Below, piece by piece: positions 11,161 to 22,272 of a DNA stretch of 62,000 nt. The stretch comes from Gnetum montanum. Taxonomy: Eukaryota > Streptophyta > Gnetopsida > Gnetales > Gnetaceae. The stretch covers positions 23,538-85,537 of the forward strand of contig MNCI01016028.1 of NCBI GenBank assembly GCA_015680685.1. The letters run 5' to 3'. Below the pieces are notes generated by a model that was not told where the DNA came from, made no database searches, and saw only the letters and a list, made by a program, of their open reading frames with translations. The translations under genes were made by a program, and so were the position numbers. Every line of letters begins with the position of its first letter. Position 1 is the first letter of the stretch.

Positions 11161-11539
11161 ATATGTAATCAAAAGAAAGATTAATTAGCTCGAGGCCTCC
11201 AAATGTTATTTCTAATCCATCTACTAAGAGAAAGGCTTTTGAACCAAGTAGAAGATAGAAAAATAAAAATAAAGAAGATCAAGTAGAACAAAGTACTCAA
11301 AATCAAACTATTAATAAATTGATGAAGAATCCAAGCTTTTATGAAGATGGAGAATAAGATTTAATTAGAGATCTTAAACATGTGAGGGTCATTATTATCA
11401 TATATCAATTACTACAGATAGGATATTAACAAAGAAACACTTTAGAGTTTATTAAATGTAAAAAGAGAGTTGGAGAATCAAAATTAAGCTATGTATCTAA
11501 CATTGACAACACAACAAAAACTAGCTATGAGTGTACTCT

Positions 11540-11870
11540 TGATTAGAGAGCTCCTCCTTTTTTTTTGAGAATGAAGTTAAAAGACAAGTATCTTCATAAT
11601 TATTTAGTTGATTATAGAGCTACATCTACTATCATGTTGTTATCTATATGCAAAAAATTTGGTTTGATTCTTGAAAAATCAAATAGAAAGATTGTTCAAG
11701 TGGAAAAAAGTAGAGTGAAGATTATGAGTCAACTACCCAATGTTCTATTGGAAATTTCTTCTAAACCTTATATCAAAAGTAAAGTAACTATTTAAGTAGT
11801 AGATATACTAGATTCACAGAGTCTTTTGTTGAGGAGAAGTTGGAGTAAGAAGTTTTTAGTTACATATCAA
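11540..11870 (+). pseudogene. Aspartic protease of element D
   Basis: Protease remnant, open from 11565 to 11795. The active-site loop reads LVDYRATSTIM where an intact enzyme has D-S/T-G-A, so the Ser/Thr and Gly are both replaced. A hydrophobic stretch (MSQLPNVLLEIS) and, after a stop, ILDSQSLLLRRSW match the second half of the fold, where I-L-G-R-x-W is usual. It lies between Gag and the RNase H-like domain. Inactive. Confidence 0.6.
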
Positions 11871-11884
11871 CATATTACTCACAT

Positions 11885-12500
11885 ATGTGGCTACGTTGGA
11901 AAGGAGAGCCAAACCAAATATATATTTATAGTGAATCTTTGATGAAAGAAAACATTACCTCAAATGGAAATAACAAATTTTTTGAAATAAGAGCTTTTGA
12001 AATCAAAATTTGCACACTTCAAGAAATTGATAACTTGGATAAAGAAGAATCTCAAGATGAGAGAAAATGGGAACTATACTTCAATAGTTCTTGTAATTCC
12101 AAAGGTGCAGGAGCTGGAATAGTTCTAGTAAAAGATGATTCCCAAAAAATATTTATGGAAATTCATCTATCTTTTCCTAATACTAATAATAAGGATAAAT
12201 ATGAATATCTGAGTATTGGAATTAAAATGGCATTGGAAAAAGGAATCAAGATAATCACTAGAAAGCAAGACTCAAGATTAGTCTGTGAATAGATTAAAGG
12301 TAATTGTGTAGTAAAAAGCTCATTCTTGTGACCTTATAAACAACTTGTCTACAAAATATTGGATTAGTTTCATCACTATCAAATAGAACATATAGGTAAG
12401 AAAGACAATTATATAGTGGATAATTTAGAAAAAACAACTTCAACATTAGATGTGAAAAAGATAGAATGGTATGAAGGGGTAATGATTGCAAAAGAACATT
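11885..12500 (+). pseudogene. Archaeal-type RNase H between protease and RT
   Basis: A second RNase H domain typical of the Tat branch. After a linker (MWLRWKGEPNQIYIYSE), the fold reads WELYFNSSCNSKGAGAGIVL, then EIHLSFPNTNNKDKYEYLSI, then KQDSRLVCEQIKG, and ends HYQIEHIGKKDNYIVDNLEK. The first catalytic Asp (usually LYxDGSS) is Asn, and the usual Glu of NNEAEYEAL is Lys, so the enzyme is dead. It sits upstream of RT (12830 onward), whereas Tat/Ogre elements usually carry this domain after RT-RNase H. Stops begin after 12292. Confidence 0.7.
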
Positions 12501-12829
12501 AGCCATCAGTACAAGATAACATAAAGCATTTACAAGTATTCAAAGATAATGATTAATTGATTATATTCTTAAGAAATAAGCAAGATTTCAAAAGTCAAAT
12601 CATACCTAAAATAGCATCAAGATTTAAGAAAAATTCCATTCCCAAAAATATGATTGATTAGGAACATGAATTTAGAAAAAATTTGCTTACCAAAAAAGAT
12701 ATAAAAAGTCTAGATAATTAGCTTATAAAGCTATGAATCTTGGATCTACTAAGATACCAAAGATGTTAAATGTCAGAAAGAAAAAAGATTCAACTTTTAA
12801 GAAAAATTTATTATTACTTCTAAAAATAA

Positions 12830-13728
12830 TTTAGAAAATGTTTCTTGGTCTTATGATGATCTTAAAGCTTTTAGACCAAATGTGATGACACATAAAATTC
12901 CTTTGATAAATGGTTATAAGACAGTTAAACAAAAACAAAGGAAATTTAATCTATCATTTGAGCCAACTATGGAAATTGATATCAAAAAGTTATTGCAAGC
13001 CCACATCATATATCCTATCTAATATTCAACATGGCTTGCTAACCTTGTTCTAGTAAGGAAGAAGAATGATGATATTAGGCTTTTTGTAGATTTTAGGAAC
13101 TTGAATGAAGCCTCTTAAAAACATAAATAGCTACTTCCTAGAATTGATAAAGAGTTGATCAAAGTATCAGGTTTTCAAGTATATTCTTTCTTAGATGGTT
13201 TTTCATGCTATAATAAAATCATGGTAGATAAGCATGATAGATATAAAACAACATTTATCACCAAGTGGGGAACTTTTGATTACCAAAAATGTCATTTGGA
13301 TTATCAAATACTAGAGCTACCTTTCAAAGATAAATGGATTTAGCCTTTAAAGGTTTAATAGGTGAGTTTGTTATGGTTTATTTGGATGATATCATTGTCT
13401 TTTCAACATGGAAGGAAGATCATATTGGTCATCTTCAGTAAGTTTTTAATAGATGTCATGAGTATGGTATTTCATTAAATCATAAGAAATGTATCTTTGG
13501 GGTTAAATTTGGAAGTTTACTAGGCCTTGTAAGCTATCAAGAAGGAATTGTTATAGATAACTCTAGAATTCAAGTAGTGAAAGATATCAAACATCCTACA
13601 AGTAAAAAGTCTCTTAGATCTTTCTTTGAGAAGATAAATTTTGTTAAGAAATCTATTCCTAGATTCACTAAAATTACTAAACCTTTAATGCATATGCTAA
13701 AGAAAGATGTCCTAGTAAAGAAGACATC
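12830..13728 (+). pseudogene. Reverse transcriptase, first part (element D)
   Basis: Tat/Ogre-type RT. In order: DDLKAFRPNVMTHKIPLING, KKLLQAHIIYPI, WLANLVLVRKKNDDIRLFVD, then FQVYSFLDGFSCYNKIMVDK (first catalytic Asp present), KTTFITKWGTFDYQKCHLDY and, after a frame shift, MVYLDDIIVFS, the Y-x-D-D box with both Asp intact. The thumb/connection follows (GIVIDNSRIQVVKDIKHPTS). The gene is interrupted at 13728 by element E and resumes at 19559. At least four stops or shifts. Confidence 0.8.
13724..13728. repeat. Target-site duplication, left of element E
   Basis: ACATC precedes the LTR start; ACACC follows its far end at 19554-19558. Five bases with one difference, as expected for a Ty3/gypsy insertion that has aged. 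Confidence 0.65.
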
Positions 13729-14563
13729 TAATGAGTGGCGAGGTACCCCTACACTCAACCATACGAATATGAGTGTTTCACGCACGATCCAGTCGAACTC
13801 TACAGATAGGCTAGTTGTGGTATCTAGATAGTTACTCATTGATCATAGTTCACTGTCTTCCCACCTAGACTAGTATTTGCTTTGTCATGTATGGTTTAGT
13901 CCAGAGTGAGGTGTATGATGTTGTTTCTAACCTAGTGCTACTCCTGGAGGCAATGGAAAATAACTTTAATTAAGCTATGAGGAAAAGGGAGAGAGAATCT
14001 AAGCTAGCCTAAGTGTGATGATCATCCATACCTTAATCATCTGTACACATCTTGGACCTCATGCATGACTACTACTAGGATTACCAAGCATAGATCCTAG
14101 GTACGCTACTCGGTTACCAAGTAGTCACACTTAAATGCTCGTGATTAAGTTGTACTCATTCTGTGTTTAAGGAGTTTAGGGTGAAGAGATATTAACTACA
14201 AAAGCAATAAATAATAATAACAATTAAATGATTAAACTAAGTAAATGCTGCAATGATGAAGTAATCTTGATCTTTATTTTTGGTCATGTGCATGTCCAAG
14301 TACGTCACACTCGAATAAATGATGCCGTACAATTACAATCATCACACTGCAGGCATGCACTGGGAAAAAAGGGTTAAGAAATACTAAAAATAAAAAATAA
14401 TTTCTAACTAAAAATTTTCCTGCTCCTTTGTGCACCTAAGGTGTATTTATAGGCCTGCACAAGAGCCACGATATCACGTATACAATATCGTGAGCCAGGC
14501 CACGATATTGTGTATGCGATATTGCAGGTGCGATATTGTGACCTAATAAATTCTGATTCATCA
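13729..14563 (-). repeat. 3' LTR of element E
   Basis: 835 bp, starts TAATGAGTGGCGAGGTACCC (the first bases are mutated from TGATGA) and ends GATTCATCA. Near 14444-14451 the minus strand carries TATAAATA. By eye it differs from 18720-19553 mostly by C/T and G/A changes. Confidence 0.9.
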
Positions 14564-14581
14564 TACCCCCATGACTGAATG
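14564..14581 (-). other. Polypurine tract of element E
   Basis: The minus strand reads CATTCAGTCATGGGGGTA directly against the LTR. The same string is next to the LTRs at 22273 and 43434. It primes plus-strand DNA synthesis in LTR elements and fixes the orientation. Confidence 0.8.
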
Positions 14582-16595
14582 AAAACTCATCCTCAAGTTA
14601 AAAAAAATGAGAATAAGCCCCATTGATTATATAATGGATAGGTATGGAATTATTAACTGACTATGAATTTATTCAGCCATAGTGGAGAACTCGATAGAAC
14701 AAAATTGGGACACAACACAAAATTACAAAATTGCAAAATTGTAAAATTTATTTGGCTCATGTGGTTCTAGGTGGCAGTGGCTCCTCCATGGGTTGCTTTT
14801 CCTTTGTCCTATGTGCTAGGCTTCTAAGATTGATACCATTGAAGAAGAACCTAACATTTCTTCTCTTCTATCTAAGGATTATGAGTTGTCCATGCTGATG
14901 TTCCAATGTTTGATGGAGTCAGCACTTTCCATGGACATGATAGCTATGAGAATACTTGATTGGCCTTGACATGCTATGCCACAAATAGTTGTTGTTCCTC
15001 TTCATAGGCTCTGGCCCTGACCTCTCCACCTTTTTCTTGGGTAGATCGTGTAGTGATAGGAGTTCCCTAATGGATGCTAAATGATTGTGCCTCCTACTTC
15101 ACATGTTCTGCATGAGGTCCTTGGACTCTGCCTCCCCCTAGACATTCAGTTATACCTTGAGAAGGTCCTCCTTGTTGTTCTCTTTTGGGGCCCATCTATA
15201 ATCACACAAAGATCAATTGTTAGTAAGGTTATTGAAAGAAGTTCAATTATTTCATACCTTACTCATTACCATTAATTAATGTTGAATTCTTTACTTAGTG
15301 TGATTTTAAAGTTAGAAAGTTTTTCAAGGAAGTTTCCCTAAAAATTTAATGTTGGACCTGGTTTGTTTAGGTGACACATCAAAGGACACATAATGGTTTT
15401 GAGGAACATTTGATAAAATGATAATAAAGGAAAGAATAGATTTGATAATGAAGTACTCAAAGGGTATAAAATGATGTGGTGGTGATGTGTTATGAGTGCA
15501 AATTACAAAAGTCATGCAAGTGGGTCCTCCCCAAAGTAGGTTCCAACCTATAATGCCCTTGCGTAACCACACCTTAAAATGTCCATAGGCACTGGAAGGG
15601 TTAAATGCAATCTATACCAATTTCACAAAACACACACACATAAATACCACCGTGATGAGGTATAAATTCAATGCTACACAAGTTACGAGTTCGAATTACA
15701 TGAATAGCAAGATGGAACGAATTGTAGAAGGAATTGTAAAGAGTGGGACATGAGGTAACTAGCCTAGGGCACAATGAATCCTTAGTGTAAGGTGTGATTA
15801 ATGTGTCATTAACTTGTCACTCAAAAATCAGGACCAAGTCCATTCCTTTGATCGATGACATCACATTGTTTCATCCTAATAACAGACAACAATGAGAGCA
15901 TCATGATGACAAGGCATACGATCACTTGGTGTTTCGTACAAGGGAGGAGTGGTTTTTCTTTATGGCACTCTTCTTCTCTTTTCTCTTCCTTTTTTTTGAA
16001 TGAATGCTTAAGCGAAAGAAGCCACCTACCTTCAGGCATGGGTGCATGTCTTTCTAGTGAGACCTCCTAGAATAGCATTGAGTTTTCTTGATTGAGTGCC
16101 TTTTGATTACTCTTATTCCCATTTTTCATTAGATATACAAGGATCTTAGTACAACCAAGCTGCATGATAACTTCCATAGATGTCACCAAAGAGAATCCAC
16201 AAGTTCTCTTGATGTCACACCCTAGTCATTTCCTCTTGGTCCATTCTTCTTCACTCTAGGTATAATGAGCACAAGGTTTTTTTTTTAAGTTTTAATGATT
16301 AGGAATATCATTGTAGTTAAGGTAGAACCTCTTATTAATAGAATGGGTGGATGGATGTTTTGGGTCACTATTCAAATAATTAGTCACCTGAGACTTGATA
16401 GCATTAAACAACACCTCAACCAATGAGTCACATGAGTCCTTTATTCATAGATGAGATTACTCATAAAAAGATAAAACAATAAATGAAAAGATGAAACAAC
16501 AAATAAAAAGATAAAAAAATAGTATGAAAAATGAAAAAATGGAAAAAAAATTATAAAATTAAAGAAAAGAAAAACATTTATTTATTCTGCTGTTA
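14582..16595 (-). other. 3' noncoding region of element E
   Basis: About 2 kb between gag and polypurine tract. No supported coding region was seen. It shares a block around 15505-15560 (GCAAGTGGGTCCTCCCCAAA) with element F at 22968-23020. It also holds a short (CA)n run near 15628 and an A-rich, GATAAA/AATGAAA-like array at 16455-16565, which has a counterpart in F at 24000-24200. Confidence 0.5.
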
Positions 16596-18590
16596 CTAGA
16601 ATGGGGGATACCCCACATAAATAAACAGTTGAGCATGGCTAGAATTAATAAATGGAAGGTTGGGATCCTTGCATGTTGAAAATATTGGGACTTGGTCATA
16701 CTTACCCCATTGGGGTTCACACACTTGATTAGAGTTGACATATTGGCGCAAGTTATAAGATGTGGTTAATTTATAAGGAGTTGATCCACTATGGTACTTA
16801 TGACCATAAGATGGTATGCAAGGATCAACATGTCTCCCTATGTGGCTATATTCATTGAGACACATGGTTGTTGGAGCATTGAATGGTGGCCTTGATAAGG
16901 TAACATGAGGCATTGGGTTTGAAGAGGAAGATGCACCAAAATGTTAGACTTGTGTTAAGTTGGCAGATGCAGTGGTTTTTAAATTGTGGTGTCCCTTTCT
17001 ATGGTCATGTTTAAAGAAGGGATGCCTATGATGTTGTGGAGGATTCCCACTGCTGTTGATAGTAGAAGCACAAGTGATGTTCATGGGTTGATGCTATCGT
17101 GCAAAACCTTCAGGTACAATTGGTGGTGATGTAGAAGGAGGTGAAGGATGAGAATTTTGAAATTGAGGAGAAGTGTAAGGTAGCCAAGGTGGTGGTCCTA
17201 TTGGTGAGGATACAAGTTGATAGTATTGAGGAGAATAATAATAATGTGGTGAGATAGAGGATGTTGACCTAGTTGGGGAAATAGGATGTTGAAATTGATA
17301 AGCACTTAGGTTTGGATGGTATGAAGGGTGTAACCAATTTGGGGATGGCCTCCCCTACAACTGGGATTTTTTCCACTGTGATTAAACATAGTATTTTTGT
17401 ACAAACTCTGGATGTAAAATTCTTCCCCAATGCTCATGAAAATGTGACAAGATTGGGCATTGGCCCTTGGGGTGATCGTACAAGAAAATGTTACATTGAT
17501 ACGTATGATTGGTAGTTAAGTTCTTATTCTCTTTAACCCTTCTTTTTGATTGTCTAAAGGTGTTTTGTCTTGCTTCTTGGTTCGTCATGGCTCTATCTCC
17601 AATAATGTTGGCATATTCTTCACATTTTTCATGTATCCATTCCATCATCCTATTGATCTTTGCCTTAACTTCATCCAATGATTGTAGTACTCGCAAAGAT
17701 GGTTCCACCTCCTTGCGGTGAGTTGATTTCTCCTCTTCATAATCATGGGTCCTTGTTGATTTTTGGGCCTATTGAGATTTTTTAGCATTCTCCCATTTAG
17801 CCATTTCTCCTTCTTCTTTTGCTATCTACTTGATAAGATCTTGGAATTGATGTGTTCATAGGTTGTATAGTTGACCTTGGGCATACATCCCTAGGGTCTC
17901 CCTTGTTTCATTACGAAGCCCATCAATAATGTGGTACATTAGCCTTTCCTTGGAGAATCCATGGCCTGGGTAGTTGTTTAAAAATGCATAATATCTTTCT
18001 AAGGCCATGTCTAGGGGTTCGTGTTGTTCTTGTTTCCACTCTTGGATTTGTTTTTTCAAGGTTGATACTCTTGCATAAGTTTGATATCTTTCATTGAAGA
18101 GTTCTACCATTGTTGGCCAACATTGAATTGACTTTGGTTTTAGGGACCTATACCATACTTTTGCATGGCCAATGAGTGTCATAGGAAAGAGCTTAAGTTT
18201 TTACCATCCATTATCAATGTTGTTCCATGCATAGGCATCGTAGAAGGCTCATAAATGTTGTTGTGGATCTAATTCATAGCCTGCTGAGAACTTGGGAAAG
18301 TTGTTTAAGTCAAGCTTGGGTAGAAGGCTTTCCTTGTGATGCTTGCAGGATATTCGAACAACCTCTTATATATGTGTTAGTCTCTTAGTGGCCAGTAGGG
18401 GTTCATTGTAACTGGGTAGGTTATGCATTCGTGAGTTGGGATGATGTTGTCTTTGTTTATGTTCATAGGAAACCCCTACATTAGATTGGGTACTCCAAAC
18501 TTCATCTTCATCATTATATAATTCGTTGGTTCTCCAATGAATTGTCCTACTAGTTGTTGCATTATCATAGTCTTGTGAGAGAGACATAGC
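16596..18590 (-). pseudogene. Gag of element E
   Basis: A long Gag of Athila/Tat type, roughly 660 codons with only a few breaks. The start is ATG at 18587 (MSLSQDYDNATTSRTIHW). The capsid core at 18182-17856 reads MTLIGHAKVWYRSLKPKSIQ, LFNERYQTYARVSTLKKQI and GFSKERLMYHIIDGLRNE. A charged helical segment follows (17382-17708: SLDEVKAKINRMMEWIHEK), ending in a Cys/His cluster (YDHPKGQCP). The C-terminal third is Pro/Ser/Tyr-rich and probably disordered, running to 16596. Stops at about 18365, 17855 and 17381 separate the pieces. It packages element RNA in the family; here it is probably inactive. Confidence 0.7.
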
Positions 18591-18702
18591 TATGAATTTG
18601 TGTGTGACTTGTTTGCAATTAATTCTTCCTAAAATATTTATTGTTAATACTTTATTACAATGGTCTTGTATGGTATAACTAATCTAGATAACTAGCATCA
18701 TC

Positions 18703-18719
18703 CCTAACAATGGCACCAA
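18703..18719 (-). other. Primer-binding site of element E
   Basis: The minus strand next to the LTR reads TTGGTGCCATTGTTAGG. It resembles the TGGCGCCGTTGCCGGGG site used by Athila/Tat-type elements and complementary to tRNA-Asp. The same site in element F is better kept. Confidence 0.75.
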
Positions 18720-19553
18720 TGATGAGTGGCGAGGTACCCCTACACTTAACCATATGAATACAAGCGTTTTACATACAATCTGATCGAACTCCACAGATGG
18801 GCTAGTTGTGGTATCTAGATAGTTACTCATTGATCACAGTTCATTGTCTTCCCACCTGGACTAGTATTTGCTTTATCACATATAGTTTAGTCTAGAGTGA
18901 GGTGTATGATGTAGTTTCTAACCTAGTGCTACTCCTGGAGGCAATGGAAAATAACTTTAATTAAGCTAGAAGGAAAATGGAGAGAGAATCTATGCTAGCC
19001 TAAGTGTGATGAGCATCCATCCCTTAATCATCCATACACATCTTGGACCTCGTTCATGACTACTGTTGGGATTACCATGTGCAGATCCTAGGTATGCTAC
19101 TGGGTTACCAAGTAGTCACACTTAAATGATCGTGATTAAGTCATACTCATTCCACTTTTAAGAAGTTTAGGGTGAAGAGATAGTAACTATGAAAGAAATA
19201 AATAACAATAACAATTAAATGATTAAACTAAGTAAATGCTAAAATGATGAAGTAATCTCGATCTTTATTTTTAGTTATGTGCATGTCCAAGTACGTCACA
19301 CTTGAATAAAGGATGCCGTACAATTACAATCATCACACCTCGAGCATGCACTGGGGAAAAGGGTTGAGAAATACTAAAAATGAAAACTAATTTCTAACTA
19401 AAAACTTTCCTACTTCCTCATGCACCTAAGGTATATTTATAGGCTTGCATAGGAGCCACGATGTTGCATATATGATATTGCGAGCTAGGTTGTGATATCG
19501 CGTACGCAATATCGTGGGTGCAATATCATGACCTAATGAATCATAATTCATCA
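18720..19553 (-). repeat. 5' LTR of element E
   Basis: 834 bp, TGATGAGTGGCGAGGTACCC to AATTCATCA. The minus-strand TATA (TATAAATATACC) lies near 19435 and the degenerate CGATATCG cluster at 19455-19540. It pairs with 13729-14563. Confidence 0.9.
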
Positions 19554-19558
19554 ACACC

Positions 19559-21300
19559 AAAATAAAAGAGAGCATTAGTAGAAATCAAAAAAGTCATTGA
19601 AGAAGATCCATACTTGATAAAACCAAAATTCAAAGAAGAATTTTGGTTATATGCTTTTGCTTCAAATGATTTAGTTACTATCGTTTTAACTAAAAGAGAT
19701 AAAGATCCAGATAAACTGATTGGATTTTTTGGATATTATTTGAAAGGTTCAAAACTAAACTATTTAGGTTTTAAGAAATAGGAATTTGTAGTCATTAAAG
19801 CACTTCAACATTTCAAATATTATTTGGAAAGCTCATTAGTCCATATTATGCTAATTAAGCTTGCAATCAAACAATTCTTAGCCCAAAATGAAATTGGATT
19901 GAAAAGAGGGAAGTGTCTCATAAAGCTTTAAGGTTTTAGGTTTTCATTGGAAATCTACAAAAATATTAAAGGAATGGAATTAGCCAAGTTAAAAGCTAGA
20001 GAATATGAAGTTTGTGTGCTTAAGGCTCATGAGGAAAACTAGTATGATGAAATTCTAGAATTCCATGATACACAAAAGGTTCCAAGTAATTTAATTGTAA
20101 GTCAGAAGAGAGATTTCTTTAAAAGAGAAAATAAATTTGTGATTAAAGATAGAATTTTATACAGAAAGGATTTCAAAGGGGTTCTGTTGAAATGTGTTTG
20201 CAATTATTAAGTCAATCCTATCTTAGAAAAATTCCATGATCATTCTAATTTATTTTATGAATCTCCTAAGTCCACCATGCAACTTATACTTTACTATGCT
20301 TTTTACTGGCTAATTATGTATTGAGACATTAGTTTGAAAATTTGAAGATGTTACAAATGTTAAATTTATGGACCAAAAATCAAAAAGGCTAGAACTCTCT
20401 TAAAATCAGTAATTACAAATAGATCATTTCAGCAATGGGGCTTAGATTTTATTCGCACAATTACTCCTTCGAAAGTAGGACATAAGTTTATTCTCACAAC
20501 TATTGATTATTTTATCAAATGGTCTGAAGCAAAGGCTCTAAGAAAAATTTTAGCATCATAGGTGATTAAGTTCTCGAAAGATTAGATTCTGAATTATTTT
20601 TGTCTACCTAAAGTATTAGTATTCAATAATGAAGTAGCATTTTAATTTAAAGAGTTTATAACATGGGCATCAGAAAAATCCATTTTTCTATTTTCTCCTT
20701 CAAATTATTATCCTCAAGGAAATGTCTTAGCTAAATCTACAAATAAAAATCTTATTTTCTACATAAAGAAGTTGATGGATGGGAATCTAGGAAATTGAAT
20801 TGATTACTTACAATCTACATTATGGATTGATTGTACTAGATTTAGGAAGGCTATTGGAATGTTAGCTTATAACTTAGTATATGATTTTCCCACAAGAATT
20901 ACCAACAAGATTATAAGTTTGACCTTAGATTTTGTGCAAAAATATAGTGAGGAAATCCATAAAGATATATATTTCATGACCTTGCTCATCAAAAGAGAAA
21001 TCGAAATGGATAGAGCTAAGGACAATCTATTAAAGAATGCTTTACAAGTCAAAAGGTGGTTTGATAGAAAGGCTTTGAAGAGAAATTTTAAATTTGATGA
21101 TCTAGTATTACTATGGAATATAAAGAAGCCAAATAAATTTTCAACAACAAGGACTACCCCATTTTAGATCAAGAAGCAATTATCTAAATGCACATACAAG
21201 TTATCAACATTAGATGGGTTAGAATCACAATTTCCATATAATGTTTTACATATAAAGCATTATTTTGGACAACTACCCATAAATCTATATAAATAAATTA
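19559..21300 (+). pseudogene. RNase H and integrase of element D (resumed)
   Basis: Continuation of the pol gene broken at 13728. RNase H: KPKFKEEFWLYAFASNDLVT, DPDKLIGFFGYYLKGSKLNY and KEFVVIKALQHFKYYLESS. The zinc-binding part of integrase is worn. The core begins QQWGLDFIRTITPSKVGHKF (first Asp present). The second catalytic Asp is Asn (LVFNNEVAF) and the Glu is Lys (GNVLAKSTNKNLI). The C-terminal domain is open at 20859-21167 (WFDRKALKRNFKFDDLVLLW). Many stops. It is followed by a TA-rich tract and then element F. Confidence 0.75.
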
Positions 21301-21405
21301 ATATATGTATATAATGAAGTAATATATATATATGTATGTAATTATAATAATATTTAATATACATAGTAGTAAGTAATAAACTTTAATATATATGATGAGT
21401 AGTAT
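21300..21405. repeat. TA-rich tract
   Basis: Runs of TATATA and TATATG, with AATAAT, just after the integrase of element D. The matching far side of the insertion (31502 onward) is also (TA)n. It served as the target for element F. Confidence 0.6.
21401..21405. repeat. Target-site duplication, left of element F
   Basis: AGTAT before the LTR at 21406; AATAT after it at 31502-31506. One difference in five bases. The low complexity of the site lowers its weight. Confidence 0.5.
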
Positions 21406-22272
21406 TGATGAGTGGCAAGGTACCCCTATGCCCAACCATACAAATCACTAAGGCGTTCAAGTGCAATCCAATTGAATTCCATAGACCTATAGTTTTCCAA
21501 TGCACTAATGCTCTACGAAGTGAAATGGACATTGAGAATGCTCATTGTATTCCCAACTACACTTGTGAAGACCAAGGATATGGTTTAAGTGTAATTGAGG
21601 CACATGATTTTTATCATTTTATGTTTTGTAAGTTTAATCACCTACAACAAGAATAGAAGGTAGAGGAATTTAATATCTAATTATTTGATTGCTTAGCTAG
21701 CCTAACACAAGTACCCATTCCTGCTCTCCTGGAAACATCTTGAATGCATATAACACTACTGGGTTACCAAACGTTAAGTGTTTCTAGGTTACCTAGTGCT
21801 ATATGTATTCTCAAAGTAGTCATGCTTATGTTTATTAACAACTAGAAATTAATTGCTTAATTAAACTACATTAAAGGAAAGTGCAAGAATATCAAATGCA
21901 TTAAGTAAACATTAATCTATTCTTAGTGCTACAAGGATGATCAAAAGGCCTCATCTTTATTCCCATTAGACTGTTATGCTCAGGTACATTAGTTCTTGAA
22001 TAAAGGTTTTTACACACTCAAACTCCTACTATGTGCACTCAAAAAATATTCTAACTCTAGAGAAAACAAACTACAAGAGCTTCACTATGCTATAACAAAA
22101 CTATGAAAAATTGCTAAAAATTGTAAGCCCAAGCACTATATTTATAGGCTAGCATATATCCCACAATTTTGAATATTCAACATCACATCTTAGGCTCCAA
22201 TATCAAGTATATGATATCAAGGCTCTGATATTGGATATTCGATATCAGAGCTAGTTAAAACATGATGCATCA
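21406..22272 (-). repeat. 3' LTR of element F
   Basis: TGATGAGTGGCAAGGTACCC to GATGCATCA. The minus-strand TATA is near 22139-22147. The U3 palindrome cluster survives only as ATATCAAGTATATGATATC-like traces, with most CpG lost. Confidence 0.88.

Larger units (their letters stand above)
13729..19553 (-). mobile_element. Family-T element E, gag without pol
   Basis: A complete 5.8-kb minus-strand element with two approximately 835-bp LTRs, a tRNA-Asp-like primer site (18703-18719), gag (16596-18590) and a polypurine tract (14564-14581). No protease, RT or integrase is visible between gag and the 3' LTR. Its 3' noncoding part resembles that of the gag-pol element F, so it looks like a deletion derivative that needs a helper. 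Inserted in the RT of element D. Confidence 0.85.

Noticed and set aside
13570-13839. Minus-strand frame of 89 codons crossing the insertion point
   Set aside because: Antisense of RT of element D fused by chance to LTR sequence.
15821-16070. Overlapping frames on both strands in the 3' region of element E
   Set aside because: Mutually antisense, no motif, not kept in element F.
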